Positions 1 through 6,792 of a DNA stretch of 10,425 nucleotides are shown here, piece after piece. Made by a program: the position numbers and the translations under genes. The DNA lies in the NCBI GenBank assembly GCA_964408185.1, contig CAYOYK010000081.1, positions 1-10,425 of the forward strand, written 5' to 3'. This DNA is from CAYOYK01 sp964408185. GTDB lineage: Bacteria; Bacillota; Clostridia; Christensenellales; Aristaeellaceae. The notes beneath the pieces were generated by a model that was not told the origin of the DNA, made no database searches, and saw only the letters and a program-made list of their open reading frames with translations. Position 1 is the first letter of the stretch; every line of letters starts with the position of its first letter.

Positions 1-1542
1 ATCCGCACGGACCTCAACGACGTGGTGTACAAGTCCAAGAAGGGCAAGTTCGCCGCGGTCGTGAACGAAATCGTTGAGCGGCACAAGACCGGCCAGCCGC
101 TGCTGGTGGGCACCGTGAACGTGGAAACCAGCGAGATGCTCAGCCGCCTGCTGAGCCTGCGCGGCGTGGAGCATGAGGTGCTCAACGCCAAAAACCACGC
201 CAAGGAGGCCGAGATCGTCGCGCAGGCGGGCCATTACGGCGCGGTGACCATCGCCACCAACATGGCCGGACGCGGCACCGACATTCTGCTGGGCGGCAAC
301 CCGGATTTTCTCGCGCGGCGCAAGCTGCGTCAGGACGGCCTTGAGGATGAGATCATCGAGCTTGCCACGGGCCACAACGAGGATGTGAGCGCCGAGGTGC
401 TCGCCGCCCGCGAGGCCTATCAGCGCTATTATGAGGACTTCAAGCGGCAGACGGACGAGCAGCACGACCGCGTGGTCGGCGTGGGCGGCCTGCACATTGT
501 GGGCACGGAGCGCCATGAGAGCCGCCGCATCGATAACCAGCTCCGCGGCCGCTCCGGCCGTCAGGGCGACCCCGGCAGCACCCAGTTCTTCATCAGCCTG
601 GAGGACGACGTGATGCGCCTGTTCGGCTCCGAGCGCATCGCCCCGATCATCGAGCGAATGGGCCTCACCGAGGATCAGCCGCTGGAGGCAGGCATGCTCA
701 CCAAGCAGATCGAGGCCGCGCAGAAGCGTATCGAGGGCCGCAACTTTGATATCCGCAAAAACGTGCTGCAATACGACGACGTGATGAACAAGCAGCGCGA
801 GCTCATCTACGGCCAGCGCCGCGATATGCTCACCGGGCAGAACGCGCGGCCCAACGTCATCTCCATGGCGCACGAGCTCATCAACGCCTGCGCGGAGCGC
901 AACTTCACGGGCGAGGGCTCGTTTGACTGGAGCCTCGACGACGCGAAGGAATACCTGGAGAGCCTCTGCCTCAAGCCGGGCGCGATCGAGAGCCACAAGG
1001 CCCTCTACGCCAAGGCGGATGATCCCGACGAGCTGGTGCAGGCCCTCTACGCGGACGCCGACGACTTCTACGCCGAGCGCGAGGCGCTGCTGGGCGGCCT
1101 CGGCATCGACATGCGCGAGTTTGAGCGCGTGGTGCTGCTGGGCGCCATCGACCGCCATTGGATGGATCACATCGACGATATGGACAACCTGCGCGAGGGC
1201 ATCGGCCTGCGGGCCTACGGCCAGCGTGACCCGGTGCAGGAATACCGCGCCGAGAGCTACGATATGTTTAACGACATGGTGCACCTCATCCGGGAGGACT
1301 CCATCCGCCGCCTCTACCAGAGCAAGGTGGAGCGCGTGCCGGAGCGCCGCCGCGCCATCAACGCCGACCGTATGCAGGAGGGCCCCAAGGCCCGGCCCGC
1401 CGCGAGCGGCAAGCGGCCCGCGAACGGCAAGCCCGCTCCCGCGCCCACCAGCAAGGACGTGCCCGGCGCGCCCGGCCGCAACCAGCCCTGCCCCTGCGGC
1501 AGCGGCAAAAAGTACAAGCACTGCTGCGGAGCGGGAAAGTGA
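1..1542 (+). CDS. secA: SecA preprotein translocase ATPase, C-terminal part (5' truncated by window)
   Basis: This is the motor ATPase that drives unfolded preproteins through SecYEG at the inner face of the cytoplasmic membrane. The frame is open from base 1 and gives 513 residues; the N-terminal half (first nucleotide-binding domain and most of the preprotein cross-linking domain) lies outside the window. Visible parts, numbered from the first residue here, are the second nucleotide-binding domain with ATNMAGRGTD (85-94) and RGRSGRQGDPGS starting near 182, the helical scaffold with QYDDVMNKQR (257-266), and the two-helix-finger region around RHWMDHID (about 383-390). A Pro/Ala/Lys-rich linker leads to the zinc-binding tail CPCGSGKKYKHCC (497-509), whose Cys497, Cys499, Cys508 and Cys509 are the expected ligands and which binds SecB or ribosomes in studied relatives. 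The gene ends in TGA, 60 bases before prfB, a neighbour order common in Bacillota. The identification is secure. Confidence 0.98.
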   Translation: MRTDLNDVVYKSKKGKFAAVVNEIVERHKTGQPLLVGTVNVETSEMLSRLLSLRGVEHEVLNAKNHAKEAEIVAQAGHYGAVTIATNMAGRGTDILLGGNPDFLARRKLRQDGLEDEIIELATGHNEDVSAEVLAAREAYQRYYEDFKRQTDEQHDRVVGVGGLHIVGTERHESRRIDNQLRGRSGRQGDPGSTQFFISLEDDVMRLFGSERIAPIIERMGLTEDQPLEAGMLTKQIEAAQKRIEGRNFDIRKNVLQYDDVMNKQRELIYGQRRDMLTGQNARPNVISMAHELINACAERNFTGEGSFDWSLDDAKEYLESLCLKPGAIESHKALYAKADDPDELVQALYADADDFYAEREALLGGLGIDMREFERVVLLGAIDRHWMDHIDDMDNLREGIGLRAYGQRDPVQEYRAESYDMFNDMVHLIREDSIRRLYQSKVERVPERRRAINADRMQEGPKARPAASGKRPANGKPAPAPTSKDVPGAPGRNQPCPCGSGKKYKHCCGAGK

Positions 1543-1574
1543 CGGTCCAGCCGCTGTTCAACGCATAGCACAAC

Positions 1575-1588
1575 GGGCGGCTACGCCC
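1575..1588 (+). other. Small hairpin just upstream of the prfB ribosome binding site
   Basis: GGGCG (1575-1579) pairs with CGCCC (1584-1588) across the loop GCTA, ending two bases before the GAGGAGA ribosome binding site of prfB (1591-1597). The stem is only 5 bp and has no T-tract, so it is not a terminator. It might tune prfB translation or mRNA stability, but chance is a fair explanation in GC-rich DNA. Confidence 0.35.
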
Positions 1589-1602
1589 ATGAGGAGAGTT
1601 TT

Positions 1603-2700
1603 ATGGTCAATCAGGAGCTATACAAGCAGCAGCTCGCCGCCCTGCGGGATACCATCGACAAGGCTGCCGAAGGCCTGCACATTGAACATATGCGGGAGGA
1701 GCTGTCCGAGCTCAGGGAGGAGATGAACGCCCCTGAGTTTTGGAACGATCTGGAGCGCTCCACGGCGGTCAACCGCAAGGCGGGCCAGCTGGAGAGCAAG
1801 CTGAACCACGTGGCTAGGCTGCGCGCGCGCGGCGACGACGTGGAGGCGATGATCGAGCTGCTGGAGGAGGACGAGGACGAGAGCATCGCGGCCGAGTGCG
1901 AGCAGGAGATTGCCGATCTGCGCGCCGACGCGGACGCGCTGGAGCTGGAAACGCTCATGCGCGGCGATTATGACGATTGCAACGCCGTGCTCAGCCTGCA
2001 CGCGGGCGCGGGCGGCACCGAGGCGCAGGACTGGACGCAGATGCTCTACCGCATGTACACCCGCTACTGCGAACGCATGGGCTTCAAGGTGACGGTCAAC
2101 GATCTGCTGGAGGGCGACGAGGCCGGCATCAAGAGCGTTACGTTCCTTGTGGAGGGCGAAAACGCCTACGGCTACCTGCGCAGCGAGAAGGGCGTGCACC
2201 GCTTGGTGCGCATCAGCCCGTTTGACGCGAACGCGCGCCGCCACACCTCTTTCAGCTCGCTGGACGTAAGCCCCATTTTGCACAACGGCGACAAGTTTGA
2301 GGTCAACATGGAGGAGGTGCGCATCGATACGTACCGCTCCGGCGGCGCGGGCGGCCAGCACGTCAACCGCACGGACAGCGCCGTGCGCATGACGCACATC
2401 CCCACCGGCATTGTGGCCCAGTGCCAGAACGAGCGCAGTCAGGTGCAAAACCGCGAGGTCTGCTTCGAGATTCTGCGCAGCCGCCTGCTGGAGCTCCACG
2501 AGCGCCAAAAAGAGGAGCAGATGGCCGATATCAAGGGCGAAATGAAGAAAATCGAGTGGGGCAGCCAGATCCGCAGCTATGTGTTCCAGCCCTACACGAT
2601 GGTCAAGGATCACCGCACCAATTACGAGTCCGGCAACGTGGCCGACGTGATGGACGGCAACCTGAGCGGCTTTATCACGGCGTACCTCAAAATGCAGTAA
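1603..2700 (+). CDS. prfB: Peptide chain release factor 2 (RF2)
   Basis: RF2 recognises UGA and UAA stop codons in the ribosomal A site and triggers peptide release. The 365-residue protein is full length for the family. The N-terminal helical domain contains the conserved PEFWND (44-49). The stop-codon-reading tripeptide is SPF (205-207), which is the RF2 rather than RF1 signature. The catalytic loop RSGGAGGQHVNRTDSAVR carries GGQ at 250-252. ATG 1603 is preceded by GAGGAGA with 5 bases of spacing. Many bacterial prfB genes have an in-frame TGA near codon 26 that is bypassed by a programmed +1 shift (CTT TGA C after a Shine-Dalgarno-like stretch). Here the equivalent region (codons 23-28, encoding EGLHIE) reads straight through with CTG CAC, so the gene lacks that autoregulatory shift. 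It follows secA by 60 bases and is probably co-transcribed with it. Confidence 0.98.
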   Translation: MVNQELYKQQLAALRDTIDKAAEGLHIEHMREELSELREEMNAPEFWNDLERSTAVNRKAGQLESKLNHVARLRARGDDVEAMIELLEEDEDESIAAECEQEIADLRADADALELETLMRGDYDDCNAVLSLHAGAGGTEAQDWTQMLYRMYTRYCERMGFKVTVNDLLEGDEAGIKSVTFLVEGENAYGYLRSEKGVHRLVRISPFDANARRHTSFSSLDVSPILHNGDKFEVNMEEVRIDTYRSGGAGGQHVNRTDSAVRMTHIPTGIVAQCQNERSQVQNREVCFEILRSRLLELHERQKEEQMADIKGEMKKIEWGSQIRSYVFQPYTMVKDHRTNYESGNVADVMDGNLSGFITAYLKMQ

Positions 2701-2810
2701 CAGGACTCCGGGAGCCGCGGCCCGTCACAGGGCGGCGCGTCTGCCGGAAGCAAGCGCCGACGGCCATACCGGGCGCCGAGATCGCAATCAAACTGAAGGA
2801 GGGTTCCCCC
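2701..2810. other. Spacer between prfB and the membrane-protein gene
   Basis: These 110 bases show no gene-like frame. GC-rich partial inverted repeats occur, for example GCGCC with GGCGC between about 2754 and 2776, but no U-tract follows them, so I see no terminator. I find no convincing -35/-10 promoter pair. The only clear signal is the ribosome binding site at the right end. Confidence 0.5.
2796..2803 (+). promoter_or_regulatory. Ribosome binding site AAGGAGGG fixing the start of the membrane-protein gene
   Basis: AAGGAGGG lies 7 bases before ATG 2811 and is a near-perfect anti-16S match. It selects this start over the much longer open frame that runs in from inside prfB (from about 2421), whose upstream part is only an out-of-frame shadow of prfB. 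Confidence 0.9.
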
Positions 2811-3785
2811 ATGGCGGACGACATTCTAGGCAGCATCAAGGACGGCATTCAGGACACGATTGAGGATAAGCTCAGCCCCGATAAGGTGTTGAGCGAGAGC
2901 AATCTCAAAAAGAAACGCGGCGCGTTTTGGACCTGCTTTATCGCGGCGCTGCTGCTGGTGGTGCTGGCGGCGGGCGCGGCGCTGTACTGGAACGCGACCA
3001 AGGTGAGCCTGTTCGAGGAAGGGCTTGTCAGCAATGTGGACGCCACCGCGCTGGGCACCGATGAAGCCAGCCTGAAGAGCTTCGCGGACAGCACGCTGGC
3101 TTACCTGCAGGGCGTGACCAGCGTTTGGGAGCCTGTAATCAAGATCGGCGACCATTTTCTGACCATCCCGGAGACCTTCAAGACGCACATGGCGACCGTG
3201 AAGGGCTGGGTCGGCTCGGCCACGGCGGTGCTGCTGGCGGGCGCGGCCATTGTGCTGCTGCTGCTTGGCCGCGCGATGATCGGCACCAAAAACAGCAAGA
3301 AGGGCAGCTTTTCGCTGAAGGGCTACTATATCGGCGCGGCCATCCCGCTGCTGCTGATCGCGGGCGTGGGCTGCTGGGCGTACTTCAACTTTGACGGCTT
3401 CTGGCAGCTCCTGCACAAGACGATCATCCCGGACGGCATCTTTAACGCGAGCGAGGAGATCATGCGTCTCTTCCCGGTCGGGCTGTTTGCGGGCTACCTT
3501 CAGCCGGTGGCGATCACCTTTGGCATTCTGGCGGCGATTATCCTTGTGCTGCCGCTGATTCTCAAGCCGCTGAGCGTGCTGCTGACCAACCTGTTCGGCA
3601 AAAAGTCCGCCTCCGCAAGCGGCACGCGCTCCGCGAGCAGCCGCTCCACCACGCGCAGGAGCAGCACTCGCGGCACCAGCGCCCGCAAGAGCAGCACGAC
3701 CAAGAAGAGCAGTACAGCCAAAAAGACCGGCACGACCCAAAAAACTGCGGCCAAAAAAAAGACGACCTCCGCCTCCGCAAAATAA
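2811..3785 (+). CDS. DUF1461/TIGR01906-like integral membrane protein with basic Ser/Thr/Lys tail
   Basis: The 324-residue protein has unknown function. A charged N-terminal segment (1-37, ending KKKR) precedes four hydrophobic helices at about 39-60, 136-156, 172-191 and 232-258. Between the first two lies a soluble loop of about 75 residues, probably outside the membrane, containing the pattern typical of TIGR01906/DUF1461 proteins: SLFEEGLV, a run on to LAYLQGV (about 96-102), and HMATVKGWV (126-134) leading into helix 2. The region FNFDGFWQLLHKTIIPDGIF (192-211) and then MRLFPVGLF (218-226) before helix 4 also fits that family. The last 60 or so residues (264-324) are almost only Ser, Thr, Lys, Arg, Ala and Gly, a histone H1-like low-complexity tail that could bind nucleic acid or anionic lipid. 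The family match is from memory of the pattern, not a search. Its stop codon is one base before the tsaD ATG, so the two are probably translationally coupled. Confidence 0.8.
   Translation: MADDILGSIKDGIQDTIEDKLSPDKVLSESNLKKKRGAFWTCFIAALLLVVLAAGAALYWNATKVSLFEEGLVSNVDATALGTDEASLKSFADSTLAYLQGVTSVWEPVIKIGDHFLTIPETFKTHMATVKGWVGSATAVLLAGAAIVLLLLGRAMIGTKNSKKGSFSLKGYYIGAAIPLLLIAGVGCWAYFNFDGFWQLLHKTIIPDGIFNASEEIMRLFPVGLFAGYLQPVAITFGILAAIILVLPLILKPLSVLLTNLFGKKSASASGTRSASSRSTTRRSSTRGTSARKSSTTKKSSTAKKTGTTQKTAAKKKTTSASAK
3753..3761 (+). other. In-frame A_AAA_AAG slippery heptamer within an A8 run
   Basis: In the basic tail of the membrane-protein gene, codons at 3753-3761 read AAA AAA AAG. Bases 3755-3761 form A_AAA_AAG in the correct phase for a -1 shift, the same heptamer used in E. 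coli dnaX. A -1 shift would add nine codons or so and stop at TGA 3788-3790, overlapping the tsaD ATG as ATGA. No upstream Shine-Dalgarno or strong downstream stem is obvious, so actual frameshifting is uncertain. Confidence 0.4.
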
Positions 3786-3786
3786 G

Positions 3787-4845
3787 ATGACGTATCAGCA
3801 AACGGTGCAAAACAAGCTGGAAGCCTTGCGCAGCAAGGCTTCTGTGCGTATTCTCGCGTTGGAGTCAAGCTGCGATGAGACGGCCGCCGCCATTGTGGAA
3901 AACGGCCGCATCCTGCACAGCAGCGTGATCTTCTCGCAGGTGGACGTTCACGCGCTCTACGGCGGCGTCGTGCCGGAAATTGCCAGCCGCGCGCACGTGG
4001 ACGCGTGCGACCGCGTGATCGACAAGGCGCTGGCCGACGCGGGCCTGTCGCTGGGCGATGTGGACGCGCTGGCCATGACCTACGGGCCGGGGCTGGTGGG
4101 CGCGCTGCTGACCGGCGTGAGCTGCATGAAGGGTCTCAGCTTTGCCACGGGACTGCCGCTGGTGCCCGTCAACCACATCGAGGGCCATGTGAGCGCGAAC
4201 TATCTCACCACGCCGGAGCTGGAGCCGCCCTTCGTCTGCCTGATCGCCAGCGGCGGGCACAGCCATCTGGTGCGCGTGAACGACTATGCCGATTACACGC
4301 TGCTCGGCCAGACTGTGGACGACGCGGCGGGCGAGGCGTTTGACAAGGGCGCGCGCTTGCTGGGGCTGCCTTATCCCGGCGGGCCGCTGCTGAGCAAGCT
4401 GGCCGAGGGCGGCGACGAGCGCGCGCTGGTTCTGCCCACGCCGCACCCGGAGGGCCGATACGATTACAGCTTTTCCGGCCTGAAAACCGCGTTTCTCAAC
4501 GCCTGCCACAAGCTGGAGCAGGCAGGCCAGCCGATTCCCCGCGCGGACTACGCGGCCTCCTATCAGCGGGCGATTGTGGACAGCCTGTGCGAGAAGGCCC
4601 TGCTGGCGCTGGCCGACAGCGGCCTGCACACGCTCTGTCTGGCGGGCGGCGTGAGCGCGAACGCCCTGCTGCGCGCCCGCATGAGCGAGCACGCGCGCAA
4701 GCGCGGCTTTACGCTGTGCATGCCGCAGCTGATCCTCTGCACGGACAACGCGGCGATGATCGGCTCGGCGGCGTACTATCGCCTGTGCAAGGGAGAGCTG
4801 GCCGAGCTGAGCCTCAACGCCGTGCCGGGGCTGGAGCTGGTCTGA
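3787..4845 (+). CDS. tsaD: tRNA N6-adenosine threonylcarbamoyltransferase TsaD
   Basis: TsaD, with TsaB and TsaE, transfers threonylcarbamoyl from TC-AMP to A37 of tRNAs reading ANN codons. The 352-residue protein has the ASKHA-fold start RILALESSCDETAAAIV (21-37), the metal-binding HIEGH (130-134), LIASGGHSHLV (152-162), YDYSFSGLKTAFLNA (225-239), LAGGVSANALL (285-295) and CTDNAAMIG (318-326), whose Asp320 completes the metal site. The first 20 residues (MTYQQTVQNKLEALRSKASV) extend beyond the usual start near MRILAIESS. I kept ATG 3787 because it sits one base after the upstream stop, but no good ribosome binding site precedes it, so translation probably depends on coupling. GTG 3844 is an alternative start that would give the classical length. 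Such short helical extensions seem familiar from some Clostridia. tsaB and tsaE are not in the window. Confidence 0.97.
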   Translation: MTYQQTVQNKLEALRSKASVRILALESSCDETAAAIVENGRILHSSVIFSQVDVHALYGGVVPEIASRAHVDACDRVIDKALADAGLSLGDVDALAMTYGPGLVGALLTGVSCMKGLSFATGLPLVPVNHIEGHVSANYLTTPELEPPFVCLIASGGHSHLVRVNDYADYTLLGQTVDDAAGEAFDKGARLLGLPYPGGPLLSKLAEGGDERALVLPTPHPEGRYDYSFSGLKTAFLNACHKLEQAGQPIPRADYAASYQRAIVDSLCEKALLALADSGLHTLCLAGGVSANALLRARMSEHARKRGFTLCMPQLILCTDNAAMIGSAAYYRLCKGELAELSLNAVPGLELV

Positions 4846-4856
4846 CAGCGAGGGAC

Positions 4857-4912
4857 GCGCGCCCGCTTGCCTGAGCCGGGCCATCCGGCTCGGCTCAGGC
4901 AAGCGTGCGCGC
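4857..4912. repeat. Long near-perfect inverted repeat / hairpin (about 26 bp stem)
   Basis: The left arm 4857-4882 pairs with the right arm 4887-4912 around the four-base loop ATCC (4883-4886). The core GCTTGCCTGAGCCG (4865-4878) is perfectly matched by CGGCTCAGGCAAGC (4891-4904). There is one mismatch (C4863 against T4906) and one G-T wobble (4879 with 4890). No T-tract follows on either strand, so it is not a standard intrinsic terminator. It could be a transcript-end stabiliser, a bidirectional roadblock in the convergent junction, or a copy of a dispersed palindromic repeat family. Confidence 0.85.
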
Positions 4913-4930
4913 CGCTGCGGGCGTACAGAG

Positions 4931-4962
4931 AGGGAGAGATGACAGCGCATCTCTCCCTTTTT
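4931..4962 (+). terminator. Rho-independent terminator after tsaD
   Basis: AGGGAGAGATG (4931-4941) pairs perfectly with CATCTCTCCCT (4948-4958) over the loop ACAGCG. T residues run from 4958 to 4962, then GG and a further TTT. The 11-bp stem with a following U-tract is a typical intrinsic terminator for the rightward genes. On the opposite strand no T-run follows the stem, so it should act in one direction only. Confidence 0.88.
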
Positions 4963-4970
4963 GGTTTGGC

Positions 4971-4995
4971 AAAACTCCCGTGAGGGCTTGGGGAG
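4971..4995 (-). terminator. Possible weak terminator of the leftward operon
   Basis: Read on the - strand, CTCCC (4995-4991) can pair with GGGAG (4979-4975) across an 11-base loop, followed directly by TTTT (4974-4971). The 5-bp stem is short. It is the only hairpin-plus-T candidate I see between the iolB stop and the + strand terminator. Confidence 0.35.
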
Positions 4996-5029
4996 CCGCG
5001 CCCCCATCTGTATGCCGACGGTTCCGTCC

Positions 5030-5845
5030 TTACAGCTTCTTGACCATGTTCTCCACCGCGCCGACCCACGCGTGCTCCGGGTCGTTGCTGCGGTAGAAGC
5101 CCTGATGCTTGCCCCCCATCAGCCACAGGAAGTAGGTGTTGTAGCCGGGCGCGCCGACGGTGGTGTGGTAGCCCTTGGGGAACTCCACCAGCTCGTCGCT
5201 CTTCACGCGGTACGCCTCGTCGATCTCGCCGTCGCTGGTATAGAGGCACTGCACGCCAAAGCCCTGCTGCGGGTCAAAGAGGAAATAGTAGATTTCCTCC
5301 AGCACGCCCTCGGCGGGCATGTTGTCCACATCGTGCTTATGCGGCGGGAAGCCCGCCCAGTTGCCCGGCGTGATGTACGCCTCGCCGATGGTCAGCTTTT
5401 TGGCGTTGGTCGTGCCGTCCACGATAAAGCTGGTATCGCGCTCCCACGGCTTTACGCCGAGGCGCACCACACGCACGCTGTCCTGATGGATGACCTGCGG
5501 CTTGCTGTCCACGGTCACAGGCGTGCCGCATACGGCGATTTTGACATGCCACGGGCTTGCGATTTTCACCTTGCAGTTGCGCGGCGCGTAGAAGCACTCC
5601 GCCTTGGGGCTTTCAAATACGCTGCGGCGCGAGCCGACCATGCCGTAGTCCTCGCCGTTGGCGGTGAAGCACGCCTTGCCGCCCAAGAGGATGAACGCGA
5701 CCTCGCGGTCCTTCGTGTCAAAATCGAGGCTTTGCCCGTCCGCAAGCTCGATGATGCCGAACTCAAGGTCCTTCAGCGAGCACTTGCCGATCTCGCAAAG
5801 CGGGGTGTAGCCGCTCTTGGGGGTGTAGGTCTTTTTGTAATTCAT
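5030..5845 (-). CDS. iolB: IolB-type 5-deoxy-glucuronate isomerase (KduI/IolB family)
   Basis: IolB converts 5-deoxy-D-glucuronate into 2-deoxy-5-keto-D-gluconate in myo-inositol breakdown, in the cytoplasm. The 271-residue protein has the usual length and two cupin-like halves. The family's central block is present: WERDTSFIVDGTT (134-146), LTIGEAYITPGNWAGFPPHKHD (151-172) and LEEIYYF (182-188). Likely metal ligands are His169 and His171, Glu184 and His227 (GYHTTV). The start ATG 5845 has a perfect AAGGAGGG site (5852-5859) 6 bases upstream. It is the last gene of the leftward operon, 17 bases after etfA. No iolC, iolD, iolE or iolG is in the window, so inositol breakdown is only one possibility. 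The related activity of KduI (4-deoxy-5-keto-uronate isomerisation) or another uronate/ulosonate isomerisation is also possible, although the sequence looks like IolB rather than KduI. Confidence 0.93.
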   Translation of the reverse strand: MNYKKTYTPKSGYTPLCEIGKCSLKDLEFGIIELADGQSLDFDTKDREVAFILLGGKACFTANGEDYGMVGSRRSVFESPKAECFYAPRNCKVKIASPWHVKIAVCGTPVTVDSKPQVIHQDSVRVVRLGVKPWERDTSFIVDGTTNAKKLTIGEAYITPGNWAGFPPHKHDVDNMPAEGVLEEIYYFLFDPQQGFGVQCLYTSDGEIDEAYRVKSDELVEFPKGYHTTVGAPGYNTYFLWLMGGKHQGFYRSNDPEHAWVGAVENMVKKL

Positions 5846-5862
5846 GGATATCCCTCCTTATT

Positions 5863-6792
5863 TTATTTCCGTCTGTGTTGATAATGCGCGATCATCGCGT
5901 CGGCGGCCGTCTCCCAGTCGGAGACCACGCCGTAGTCCGCGCAGCGGAAGATGGGCGCGTTGCGATCGCTGTTGACCGCGACGACGGTTTGCGCGCTGTT
6001 CATGCCCACGATGTGCTGCACCAGTCCCGAAACGCCAAAGCCGATGTACAACTTGGGCCGCACCGTTACGCCCGTCTGCCCGATCTGGTGCGCGTAGGGC
6101 ATCCAGCCCGCGTCCACAGCGCTGCGCGTCGCGCCGACCGCGCCGCCCAGCAGCGCCGCCAGCCGGGCCAGCTTATCAAAGCCCCTCCTGCCGCCCACGC
6201 CCTTGCCGCCCGCAATCACCACCCGCGCCGTTTGCAACGAGCCGCCGTTTTGCATGGGCGTGAAGTCCAGCCGGGTCAGCAGCGCGGGCAGGTCGGGCGC
6301 GTTAAACCGCTCTGCCGCGACGCTTTGACGCGCGCGCCGTTCCTCCGGCAGCGGGAATACCCCCGGCCGCACGCTCGCCATTTGGGGGCGGCGTTCCCTG
6401 CACAGGATGTCCGCCGTCAGGTTGCCGCCAAACGCCGGGCGGCTTTGCTCCAGCAAGCCGTCCTTGGTGAGCGCAAGGCCCGTGCAGTCGGCTGTGAGGC
6501 CCGTATCAAGCTTTGCCGCGACCCACGCCGAGAGGAAGCGCCCGCGCACCGTCGCGGGAAACAGCGCCGCATCGGGATCCAGCCGCCGGATCGCCTGCGC
6601 CGCGATCGTGCCCTGTGCGCAATCGTCGTCCGAACGCCCGATCAGCAGCGCGCCGTCCGCGCCGCAGGCCAGCGCGCGCGCGGCGCTCTCGTCCTCGCAC
6701 AGCGCGAGCACCCGCGCGCCCAGCTCCTTGGCTTTGCCGATCAGCTCCGGCCCGCTGGCGCCGGTACGCTCGCAATACACCGCAATCGTCAT
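5863..6792 (-). CDS. etfA: Electron transfer flavoprotein alpha subunit
   Basis: EtfA forms a heterodimer with EtfB and carries FAD, passing electrons between flavin dehydrogenases and an acceptor such as NAD, ferredoxin or quinone. The 309-residue protein has an N-terminal Rossmann-like domain (1-180) and a C-terminal FAD domain with GGKGVGG (195-201), RSAVDAGWMPYAHQIGQTG (223-241), YIGFGVSGLVQHIVGM (249-264) and NSDRNAPIFRCADYGVVSD (274-292), all family hallmarks. No N-terminal ferredoxin domain is present, unlike some clostridial bifurcating EtfA proteins. I chose ATG 6792 because it has GGGAGG (6800-6805) 7 bases upstream and overlaps the etfB stop as ATGA. The frame stays open farther upstream to about 7215, but that is antiparallel-free overlap with etfB coding sequence and lacks family similarity. 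Confidence 0.97.
   Translation of the reverse strand: MTIAVYCERTGASGPELIGKAKELGARVLALCEDESAARALACGADGALLIGRSDDDCAQGTIAAQAIRRLDPDAALFPATVRGRFLSAWVAAKLDTGLTADCTGLALTKDGLLEQSRPAFGGNLTADILCRERRPQMASVRPGVFPLPEERRARQSVAAERFNAPDLPALLTRLDFTPMQNGGSLQTARVVIAGGKGVGGRRGFDKLARLAALLGGAVGATRSAVDAGWMPYAHQIGQTGVTVRPKLYIGFGVSGLVQHIVGMNSAQTVVAVNSDRNAPIFRCADYGVVSDWETAADAMIAHYQHRRK

Larger units (their letters stand above)
4846..5029. other. Convergent intergenic region between tsaD and iolB
   Basis: These 184 bases lie between the two convergent transcription units. They contain, left to right, a long hairpin (4853-4916), an intrinsic terminator for the rightward genes (4931-4962) and a weaker candidate terminator for the leftward operon (4971-4995). 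I see no convincing gene in either strand. Confidence 0.8.

Noticed and set aside
1618..2613. A - strand open frame opposite prfB
   Set aside because: Its composition (Ala, Leu, His, Val) is that of an antisense shadow, and prfB on the + strand is unambiguous.
2826..3740. A - strand open frame opposite the membrane-protein gene
   Set aside because: It is Arg/Ala/Gln-rich and low in complexity, with no ribosome binding site context or domain; the + strand gene has a strong site and clear membrane helices.
4857..4912. CRISPR repeat or attachment site
   Set aside because: There is a single inverted repeat with no regularly spaced copies, and no integrase or cas gene nearby.
3865..5007. A long - strand open frame opposite tsaD running into the hairpin region
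   Set aside because: The translation is Arg/Ala/Gln/His-rich with no family pattern, and it is explained as the antisense shadow of tsaD.
4971..5029. Small RNA gene in the convergent spacer
   Set aside because: Hairpins are present, but I see no promoter signals, so termination or transcript-end function is a simpler explanation.
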